DNA of 64,000 nt. Origin: Niallia sp. FSL W8-0635 (GTDB taxonomy: Bacteria > Bacillota > Bacilli > Bacillales > Cytobacillaceae). Below the pieces are notes generated by a model. It was given only the letters and a program-made list of their open reading frames with translations, did not search any database and had not been told where the DNA came from. Positions 55,703-64,000 of this stretch are shown in pieces. Where the stretch lies: assembly GCF_038007965.1 (NCBI RefSeq), contig NZ_JBBOYD010000002.1:124001-188000 (forward strand). Direction: 5' to 3'. Both the position numbers and the translations under genes were made by a program. Each line of letters begins with the position of its first letter. Within the stretch, counting starts at the first letter, position 1.

Positions 55703-58700
55703 ATGAAGGAAACTAAAACGATAAGTATAACAGAAGAGTTAATAGAAACACCAAAAATGATTGAAGTATATCTTGATGATGCATGGCAGACTGCTTTTTG
55801 CTATGGATTAGCCTATGAAAAACCAAAGCAAAATTGGCAAAGAGCAAAACTGCTTTTAACTATTATTGCTGGTAATGATTCTACTGTACAAGCTATGAAG
55901 GCTGCTATTGATATAGGATCAAGTGGTTTGTCTTTCGGAAACGGAGAGAAAGGCTTAACAGATTATACTTATACAAAAGAATTGGAACTCTATACAGAAA
56001 AAGGGAAATACGAAAAATTTCCAATGACTATTATTAATAATAGAAAAGCAATTGTTGTTGTTCATGATGAATTAATGGGAAATGATGATTATATTTTATC
56101 TTTTACTGGGGATCCAGCAGAAGACTTACGTACAGTTTTAGGCGGAGGCAAATTTGGACTACATATCTTACCCGAATGGAAAGATATTATTTTTCATGAA
56201 TTTTTAAATATAGGAATTTTACAATCTGTAGATATTTACTTTGATTCTAAATTATTTCCAAAAGGATTTTCCTTATTTAAGTTACAAGCTACAGAAGAAG
56301 AGGTTGATAATTTAATCTCTAAAATGATTAAAGAGAAAAAGTTAAGATTCCGCAAAGAGGGTACTGGAACTGAAGTAGAAATGGTATCAGATTTGACAGA
56401 GTATATGCAACAAAATGTTGAGGGAATGATTAATAAAGTTAGCAGAGAGGTATCACCAATTCATAATCCTTTAGTGGATCATATTAGTCCTAAAATTAGT
56501 ACTTATAAACGTGAATTGTTTCCAGTTCAAGCTCATGTAAGTACTGCTGTAGCGAAAAAACTTGCTAAGAGTAAGGCTGTAATCATCCAAGGCGAAATGT
56601 CGACAGGTAGTGCGGCACGTTCCGCTATAAGTGTAGCTTAAACACGAAAAGCGGGGGCCGAATCTTTATAAGATTGGTTACAACTCTTTAAACGATTTAC
56701 AGGGTGAAATTTCCCTGTCATGGCTAATATTCCAAGTCAAGTCATGTCTATGAGACTCCTACATGCGTCTATCATTCCAATGTGATAGAGGTCTGAAGCT
56801 AGGTGAAGTCGTCCTTGAAGCGAACTCGTTGAACGTGGATATAGGGCGGTAGGCTTTAAAAACATTCTATGATGAGCGAAATCGAACCCTCGTATGTACG
56901 CTCCGTTACTCATTCCCCAACCTAATAACGAGATATATGGTTGGGATTTGCGTGAAGGTATTTCTCTTTTGCCAGTAGAGAAATTGCTTATATAGGTCTT
57001 TCCAGTGCCTATATAAGATTCATGAGAGTTAGGAATAGTCTACTCATGAACAAGTAGCGCCGGAGTATAGAGGGCATCTAAGGAATGTAAAAGAAGGGCT
57101 GGTTTAAAGGGAACGTGCGAGAGCCAATAAGTGGAGGTATTGGAACTTATGAAACTTATTGGAAGTCAGCGACACCATAGTACCAATAATGAATAGCCGT
57201 TTGTATCTTGCTATAAGTTGCTTCTGCAACGAAATGTAAGAGAGGGTAGAAACTATTCTAGGGAAGGGTGTTAGTCGAGAAGTATTGCACTAATTGAGGA
57301 AAATGTTCAAACGAACCATGTGAGAGTAAAAGAGTTAATTCATTTCGGATAGTCCATTTTCTCTAATCAAGGGGGCGATCCACATAGAAATGAAGGATAA
57401 TAAACAATTTCCACAAAACGAAAAAGAGCTAAAACTAGCACTTGATAGTATGTACCGATTAGCCAAAGAAAGCAATAAACCTTTCTATAACCTTATTGAA
57501 CTTATGAAGAACGAGCAGACTATACTGACCGCCATTCATAATATCAAGGGTAATAAAGGAAGCAAAACTGCTGGTATTGATGGTAAGACTATTGATTACT
57601 ATCTTCAAATGGACAGAGATAAGTTGATGTCCCTAATTCGTAGGAATATCAATAATTATCAACCTAGTCCAGTAAGAAGAAAGTACATTCCCAAATCAGA
57701 TGGTAAGCAACGTCCCTTGGGTATTCCTAACATGATAGACCGCATCATACAAGAAATAGCCAAAATTGTCATTGAACCCATAGCAGAAGCTAAGTTTTAC
57801 CATTACAGCTTTGGTTTCAGACCAATGCGTTCAGCTGAACAAGCCATTGCTGAAACACTAGAACGTATTAGGAGAAGCAAAACCTATTGGGTAATAGAGG
57901 GCGATATTAAAGGATATTTCGATAATATCAATCATAATAAGTTGATTGAAATAATGTGGACATTAGGAATCCGAGACAAAAGAGTGCTTATGATGATTAA
58001 GAAGATGATAAAAGCAGGAATTATGGAAGAAGGTAACTTCAGAGACAGCGTTAGTGGTTCACCACAAGGCGGTATCATCTCACCTCTTCTGGCTAACATT
58101 TATCTTAATTACTTTGATTGGGAGATTGCTAGAATGTTCCAAGAGCATCCAGCTAGGTATAAGGTCAAAGACGTTTCTCGAAATGGGTTACAACGTGTTC
58201 GTCAAAGACACGAAGATACATTTCTAATCAGATACGCAGACGACTGGGTTATACTCTGTAAAAGTGAGGAAAATGCCAAAAGGATTCTCAAAAAAGTGGA
58301 GAAATATTTTAACCACCAATTGAAACTGGAGCTATCCAAGGAAAAGACCTTAATTACTGATGTGAGAACTAATAGGGTCAATTTCTTAGGATTCTGGATT
58401 TTTGCAGAAGAACATCGGCTTAGAAAAGGCAGCATACAAGGAAAAGCTATTCCTAATATGGATAAAGCCAAATTGAAAATAAAGGAAATTAATAAAGATA
58501 TTAAAACCCTTTATGACCATCGCGGTACTAAATCCAAACAGGTTGCCATAATCGAGAGTATCAACTCAAAGATTGTCGGTATAGCAAATTATTATAAAAT
58601 CGCCAACGTATCTACTATATTTCAAGGGTTTGATAAACGTATTCATTATGCCCAATGGAGAACATGGTTGTTTATGAACAATCGTCGAGGACGATATCAT

Positions 58701-61700
58701 CAACTAACTACTCCAGCGGACACCCTTATAAATAGAAGAGATAGACATAAAGAGCAAAAAAGCAAGGTGTTCTTCGTTGAAGAGCATGGAGCCAAAGTAA
58801 GAATAACCAAATTTGCATTTACTCCTAAACGTAATGCAATGAAAGTGAATCTCTTAATGTCTCCCTACACAGAAGAAGGTAGAAATATTTATAAACGGAC
58901 AACTGGCAAACGTGAGGCACTAGAAAGACCGAATTTCTTCCAAGAGGATATTCCTTTCTATCAACTCAATAACCGTTATCCGATATATAATTTCGAATTC
59001 TATCTAAATAGAGAGTACGCATTTAACAGAGATAGGGGGAAATGTAACTGCTGTAAGGTTTCACTATATGAATGGAATCTTAATACACATCACAAAAACC
59101 CTAAACTACCGCTCAATAAAGTCAATAAGGTGATAAATCTAGTTTCCTTATGCAAAACATGCCACAAGCTGGTTCACAATGAAAATCCTGTTACCCATAC
59201 CAAAGGTGGAAAGAAAATAGAGCAACTTAGAAAGTTGCTTAAAGAGGCTAAATAAGTACGGCTTTCGAGGATTAATTAACTCTTATTCGTATTTGAACAA
59301 ATTAGTGTGATGTCAGTTATAGTCGCAATGCTATAACAGGCTTTATGGAGAACTGAGACAACAGTTTAAAATATGGCTTCCCGATGGAACGCCGTATGCG
59401 GTGAAAATCGCACGTACGGTGTGAGGCGGGGGAAAAGATGGAGATTACTTCAAATTCTTACCTATCGCACCCGAAATGGGTAGTGGCTACCTCAATCCTT
59501 ACGGATTGGGATGCCACACATAAAGTACCATTATGACTGCTGTGGCTGATGTACTATCGGATATGAAAAATAAAGAAGGATATCATAGTGTTTTAATGTG
59601 CCCACCTTCTTTAACTAAAAAGTGGCCAGAAGAGATTAAAGAAATAATTCCTCATGCTGAAGTGAGAGTAATTGAAAGAACGAGTCAATTAATTACTTAT
59701 CATCGTGATTGGTTAATGAGTGGAAGAAAGAAACCAAAAAAACCAGTTTTTTTCGTTATATCTTTTACGACCATGAGAGGAGATTCATCTATCGTTCCGG
59801 CTGTTCAATTTAGTCAGAAAAAAACTAGTAAACAGCAAAGTGAAGATAGATTACCTTATCGATATGGTTATTATTGTCCTTCTTGTGGAAAGGCTCACCA
59901 GGTAATTGAAGATATAAAAATGATTCCTGATACGGATGAACCTTCTAAAGAAATAGAAGTGCGTTCTACAAGAACCATGGATAAAGACGAATTCGGAACT
60001 GGAAGAAGGCTCCAAAATACACAAAAGCCCGCAAATGCCTTTTGTTCAGAATGTGGAGAAAGCTTATGGACCAAGAAGGTAGCAACTCGTTATTCATCAA
60101 TAAAAGAATGGTATGTATATGAAAAGAAATTGATTCATGCCATTAAAGAGGGAAATAAGAACTTATTAGAGCATATTCAAAGTAACCAAAAAGAGGTACC
60201 AAAAAAGCAGGGTCAACCACGAAGAGTTGCTAGTATTGAATACATTCGAAGAAAAATGAAAAATTTTTTTGATATTGCAATTGTGGATGAGATTCATGAA
60301 CTGAAAGCATCGACAAGTGCTCAAGGAAATGCACTTGGAAGTATTGCAGCTGCAGCTAAGAAAGTGGTTGGAGGAACGGGAACATTATTTGGTGGAAAAG
60401 TGCGCCCATAAGGGCATTTAGTAATTCGACTTTAGGCAAGTCGTAGGAGTGTAGAGGCATCGATTGTCTCCTATCATCTACTAATTTACTCGTGAGGGAA
60501 ACCAATAACGGGGAACACAGCATATTAGGTGAAAAGCCATAAGTCACCAAGTTGTCATGGTGCAACTGAATGGCAAGATGAAACCGAAACAGACGAGGAT
60601 GAATGCTAAACTGCGTGAACGATAGCCAAAGGAGTCCTAGCGAAGACATAGACGGAAGACTTCTATTAACGTCTATTGACCAAATATTATCTAATAGCCT
60701 TGCCGTTAGATAATTACTGCTTTATAAATAGCTTTTCCGTTTATAAAGTTATGCCTCAGTGGTCTTCCAACCATAGTAAATGGTAAATGGCGAAAGTCGC
60801 ATCCGACACTGGTTCAAGCCTATGTTACTAAATGTACTAAATGGGGATTGCCTAAGTTGGAATGCCTGTAAAGGCTATGGCACTTTAGGTGTCTGAATAT
60901 CCAATATGGCAACAGAGAGTCCGTAGTAGTCAGAGCTAGGGAAAGCCTAGTACATGGCGAAGGGACCAAGTTATCTAGTCCAGAACAAAATCAGGAAGGT
61001 GTGGAGACACTTTGAGAATCCCAAAAGTAGTTATGGACAACCTAGTTGAAATGTCCAAGAGAGATGAGAATTACGTTTTCGAGCGTATATATCGAAATCT
61101 ATATAATGAAGAGTTCTTCCTAGAAGCTTATGCAAAGTTAGCCAAAAAGGAAGGTAATATGACAGAGGGAACGGACGGAAAAACCATTGATGGTATGAGC
61201 ATCGACCGAATCCGTAAAATTATTGAACAGTTAAAAGACGAAAGTTATCAACCAAGACCTTCAAGAAGAGAATACATCCCAAAGAAGCCAACAGGTCAAA
61301 GACCTCTAGGAATTCCTTCAATGGATGATAAGTTAGTTCAAGAAGTAGCACGTAGAATCTTAGAAGGGTTATACGAGCCTATCTTCCGTGATTCTTCACA
61401 TGGTTTTAGACCTAAACTTAGTTGCCAAACTGCTGTAGACAAAATACAAAAAACATTCACTGGAGTTAAGTGGTTTGTTGAAGGAGACATCAAAGGATTC
61501 TTTGACAACATTGACCATCACACTTTAATCAATCTTCTTAGGAAAAGGATAAAAGATGAAAAGTTCATCCGACTTATCTGGAAATTCCTCAAAGCAGGAT
61601 ACCTAGAGGATTGGGTTTACCACAAGACTTTCAGCGGCACACCTCAAGGTGGCGTTATCAGTCCATTATTAGCAAATATCTATCTACATGAATTGGATAA

Positions 61701-63761
61701 GTATATGGAACAATATGCTGAAGAATTCAATAAAGGTAAGAAGCGAAAACGGACACATGAATACAGAGCGTTAGAATGGCAACTAACGAAAATGAAGAAA
61801 TCAGATGAAGAATGGGCTTTAATGTCCACTTCCGAGAAAAAGGAACACACCAGAGTTTACAAGGCACTCATTAAGAAACGTAATGAGATGAATGTGACTG
61901 ACCCGTTTGATCCTGACTTCCGAAGAATCAATTATGTTCGTTATGCTGATGATTTTCTTGTCGGTGTAATTGGTAGCAAGGGAGATGCATTAAAAATCAA
62001 ACAGGATATTAAAGCATTCTTAGCTAATAAGCTAAAACTTGAACTATCTGTAGAGAAGACCCTTATCACTCATGCTCATAAGGAGAAAGCTAGATTTCTA
62101 GGTTTTGATATTGTAACAAGTTACAGTACACAACCAACAAGAAATAAAGATGGCAAACTCCAAAGGCAAAATAACGGTAAGGTTAAACTTTATGTCCCGA
62201 AGGAAAAATGGGTAAATAAACTTCTTGATAGGAACATTCTAAGAATAAACGATAACGATTGGAAAATGATTCATAGACCTGAACTTATCAATAATGACGA
62301 CCTTGAAATTATTAGCATCTATGATGCTGAATTACGAGGATTCTACGAATATTACAAAATAGCAAATAACGTGAGTGTGCTTAATAAAATGGCATACATC
62401 ATGGAATACAGTATGTATAAAACGTTTGCTAGTAAATATAAAATTTCGGTTAGAAAAGTCATAGATAAATTCAGTGTTAATGGAGTATTTACTGTTCAAT
62501 ATGAAACGAAAAAAGGAATGAAGTCTAAAACTTTAATCAGCTAGTTTACAAGAGCAGAAAAAGTAAATAAAGATTTCAAAGTGGATAATCTACCTAATGG
62601 TTGGATGTACAGTGGTATCACAAGCCTAATTGACAGAATGAAAGCTCGCGTATGTGAATACTGCGGAGCGATAGATGTCGATTTAGAGATGCATCATGTC
62701 CGGAAATTAAAAGACCTCAAAAAGAAGAAAAATCTTCAAAAGTGGGAAATGATTATGATTGCTCGTAACCGAAGACAATTAGCTTTATGTGCTAGAGGAC
62801 AAGGAAACGACTGTCATATGAAATTACACAAAGGACAATTGTAATTAAACTAGGTGGATAATAGTGAGCCGTATGCTTGGAGACTTGCAAGTACGGTTCT
62901 GGGGGAGAGTTGGTGGAAACCTACCATAGTAATATGGCAAGGCACCGCCTTCTTATCTCGTTGCGGAAGATATTTATTATACCTTATGGAGGCTGTTTCC
63001 TTCTTTGATGGTGGAAAATGGTTATAAATATTCTGAAGTTAGAAAATGGAACGAAGAATATGGGGTAATTGAAACTACCACTTATAATCAAGATTCCAAT
63101 GCTGAATATACAAACAAGCAATCAAGAGGTGGGACAAAAAGAAACGAGAAAATACTACCAGGTATTTCACCGTTTGTTTTTTCAAAATTTCTTGTGCAAA
63201 ATACAGTACTTGTTAGATTAGTTGATGTTTGGCCAGATCCAGTTGAATTCGTGAATGTGCCAACTATACTAGTGAAACCAGATGAAGATCTTCAACAAAA
63301 TTATCTGAGAATGGTCAACACTTTTGAAAGATCCATTGAGGAGTTAGAAGATGGGTTTAAATTATATATGCCGTTAACTCAGACTGGAATTTCATACCCA
63401 GATAATCCATTTACTTATCCGGCATTTTATATGAAAGGTGAACTTATTTGGAAGCCAGAACCATTTGAACAAGAAAGAATTCTTAGTAAAGAGAAGAAGT
63501 TACAGGAAATAATTAAGGGCGAGATATCTGAAGGAAGAAAATCTATTGTTTATGTTCGAGATACCGGGTCAAGCGTTGAAGGTAGGGATGTTAGACCACG
63601 ATTAAAGCATATTTTAGAAATGATTGGTGCTAAGGTCTGTATCCTGGATACTTCTTCAACAAGTACAAATAGACGAAGTGAATGGTTAGAAAAAAAGATA
63701 AAAAAAGAAAATTATGATGTTTGTATTGTATCTCAAGAATTAGTGAAAGTAGGATTAGACC
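55703..63761 (+). CDS. Large DEAH-type helicase with zinc ribbon, split by three group II introns
   Basis: Exons 55703-56609, 59522-60399 and 62957-63761; the fourth lies beyond the window. The joins keep the frame and rebuild motifs: exon 1 ends IIQGEMSTG and exon 2 begins KSTIMTAVADV (Walker A). Exon 2 has the cysteines YYCPSCGKA and AFCSECGES (zinc ribbon), DEIHELKAS (motif II) and GGTGTLFGGK (motif III). Exon 3 continues LVAEDIYYTLWRLFP and ends in QELVKVGLD (motif V/VI region). About 863 residues are visible. The N-terminal 280 residues are unfamiliar. It probably serves plasmid replication or transfer together with Ssb and the methyltransferases. Confidence 0.85.
56610..59521 (+). mobile_element. 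Group II intron 1 of the helicase gene, with 56-nt 3' extension
   Basis: 2912 bases. It begins GTGCGGCACG. Domain V is at about 59394-59428 (GCCGTATGCGG ... CACGTACGGTGT) and the usual 3' end ACCTAT would be at 59465, but joining there puts the helicase out of frame. The frame is restored only at 59521 (CACACAT), 56 nt further. The extra piece folds as GTGGCTACCTCAATCC / GGATTGGGATGCCAC. B. cereus intron B.c.I4 is known to splice 56 nt downstream in the same way. Confidence 0.88.
57390..59255 (+). CDS. ltrA: Intron-encoded reverse transcriptase/maturase with HNH nuclease
   Basis: 621 aa. YIPKSDGKQRPLGIPN, GSPQGGIISPLLANIYL, active site IRYADDWVILC; a maturase domain follows, then HNH residues CNCCKVSLYEWNLNTHHKNP and LCKTCHKLVH. 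All domains look intact. Confidence 0.92.
   Translation: MKDNKQFPQNEKELKLALDSMYRLAKESNKPFYNLIELMKNEQTILTAIHNIKGNKGSKTAGIDGKTIDYYLQMDRDKLMSLIRRNINNYQPSPVRRKYIPKSDGKQRPLGIPNMIDRIIQEIAKIVIEPIAEAKFYHYSFGFRPMRSAEQAIAETLERIRRSKTYWVIEGDIKGYFDNINHNKLIEIMWTLGIRDKRVLMMIKKMIKAGIMEEGNFRDSVSGSPQGGIISPLLANIYLNYFDWEIARMFQEHPARYKVKDVSRNGLQRVRQRHEDTFLIRYADDWVILCKSEENAKRILKKVEKYFNHQLKLELSKEKTLITDVRTNRVNFLGFWIFAEEHRLRKGSIQGKAIPNMDKAKLKIKEINKDIKTLYDHRGTKSKQVAIIESINSKIVGIANYYKIANVSTIFQGFDKRIHYAQWRTWLFMNNRRGRYHQLTTPADTLINRRDRHKEQKSKVFFVEEHGAKVRITKFAFTPKRNAMKVNLLMSPYTEEGRNIYKRTTGKREALERPNFFQEDIPFYQLNNRYPIYNFEFYLNREYAFNRDRGKCNCCKVSLYEWNLNTHHKNPKLPLNKVNKVINLVSLCKTCHKLVHNENPVTHTKGGKKIEQLRKLLKEAK
60400..62956 (+). mobile_element. 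Group II intron 2 of the helicase gene (Ll.LtrB-like)
   Basis: 2557 bases, starting GTGCGCCC like the lactococcal Ll.LtrB intron. Domain V is at 62863-62900 (GAGCCGTATGCTTGG ... CAAGTACGGTTC) and the domain VI end (CATAGTAATATGGCAAGG, then CACCGCCTTCTTAT) also follows Ll.LtrB, which I used to place the 3' end at 62956. The frame is open from 62924 on, so the exon alone does not fix the exact base. Confidence 0.82.
61012..62844 (+). pseudogene. ltrA: Intron-encoded RT/maturase-HNH protein cut by an amber codon
   Basis: Starts at TTG 61012 behind GGAG. RT motifs YIPKKPTGQRPLGIPS, GTPQGGVISPLLANIYL and VRYADDFLVGV; maturase part to residue 510, then TAG at 62542-62544. The same frame continues without any shift through FTRAEKVNKDFKVDNLPNG to the HNH domain (CEYCGAIDVDLEMHHVRKLK, LALCARGQGNDCHMKLH), ending at 62844. 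A GTG at 62581 could restart it. Splicing may survive while DNA cleavage is lost or reduced. Confidence 0.88.
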
Positions 63762-64000
63762 GTGCGACAAGAAGTTGCTAAATAATAGTGTTTCCATAAG
63801 AAACCGTCTTAGTCATTGAGGACGTTCCCGCCCGAAACTGCTTTTCGAGTAATCGAATTGTTGGGTTGCATGAGGGTTAAATGCTTAATGGAGGAATTTA
63901 CACAGAATTCCAAAAGAGCTAGGGAAAGTTAGGAAGGTATAAGCGTAAGCTGAACCTTTGTAGTCTTCGTTACCGACAACAAGCGTACTGTGATTGAACA
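63762..64000 (+). mobile_element. Group II intron 3 of the helicase gene, 5' end only
   Basis: The helicase frame ends at QELVKVGLD plus one base and then reads a few odd codons to TAA. GTGCGACAAGAAG at 63762 fits the GTGYG intron start, and the following sequence is gene-free and rich in short stems, as expected for intron domain I. Its first bases differ from those of the other introns here, so it is probably another class. It continues past the window. Confidence 0.78.

Noticed and set aside
59466..59521. Helicase exon 2 starting directly after domain VI
   Set aside because: This join is out of frame and hits TGA; only the site at 59521 restores the Walker A motif.
1..64000. Insecticidal toxin, antibiotic resistance or conjugation (T4SS) genes
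   Set aside because: Looked for because of the B. cereus-group plasmid setting; no such gene could be recognised in the window.

Overview
The window is AT-rich, low-GC Firmicutes DNA with strong AGGAGG-type ribosome binding sites. It looks like part of a large plasmid of the Bacillus cereus group (B. cereus / B. thuringiensis). Plasmid evidence: an iteron array of about 20 repeats beside a Rep_3-type initiator, an Ssb/RadC-like/DNA methyltransferase/helicase block, and very dense mobile DNA. Host evidence: a group II intron whose exon-consistent 3' end lies 56 nt beyond the usual site, a peculiarity known from B. cereus intron B.c.I4, plus spore and SinI-like remnants. The species call is inference.

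Layout. 0-7.2 kb: the last 24 codons of an SRAP gene, then a reverse-strand PHP-AAA (TrlF-like) gene broken by an IS3-family element (5-bp target repeat GGTTA) and by a one-base frameshift, then small plasmid genes that are duplicated at 29.3-31.1 kb. 7.2-11.9 kb: an intact IS21-type element (istA/istB) followed by wreckage of a Tn7-like TnsA gene and an IS66 TnpA gene. 11.9-25.8 kb: a compact, mostly co-directional gene cluster: PhyH-type oxygenase (divergent), an 84-aa peptide ending SSCCS, a dikinase-like phosphotransferase, a GNAT-like protein, a cobalamin-type radical SAM enzyme, an AMP-forming ligase, a carrier protein that lacks a normal start codon, a GT-B glycosyltransferase, two small unfamiliar proteins and two ABC exporters. 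I read it as an undescribed pathway for a modified, possibly acylated and glycosylated, exported ribosomal peptide. 26-28 kb: decayed IS21-family fragments.

28.5-45.8 kb is the plasmid core: an SRAP gene, a decayed copy of the left-hand block, the iteron origin and initiator, a DUF418 membrane protein, RadC-like protein and Ssb, an N6-type DNA methyltransferase interrupted after codon 7 by a group II intron, a C5 methyltransferase, an LPD1-domain protein and a Rep-like protein with a DnaA-N domain. Many of these units are preceded by a long terminator-like hairpin.

45.8-51.2 kb carries chromosome-like cargo: a SinI-like remnant, a DUF3231 spore protein, a zinc alcohol dehydrogenase, a short-chain dehydrogenase and a truncated Tn3 transposase. 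51.5-54.05 kb is an IS200 element whose tnpA is split by another group II intron. 54.5-54.75 kb is a cluster of short palindromes with a DnaA-box-like site. From 55.7 kb to the end lies one large helicase gene interrupted by at least three group II introns of different types; the third starts at 63762 and runs out of the window. I found no tRNA, rRNA or CRISPR array.
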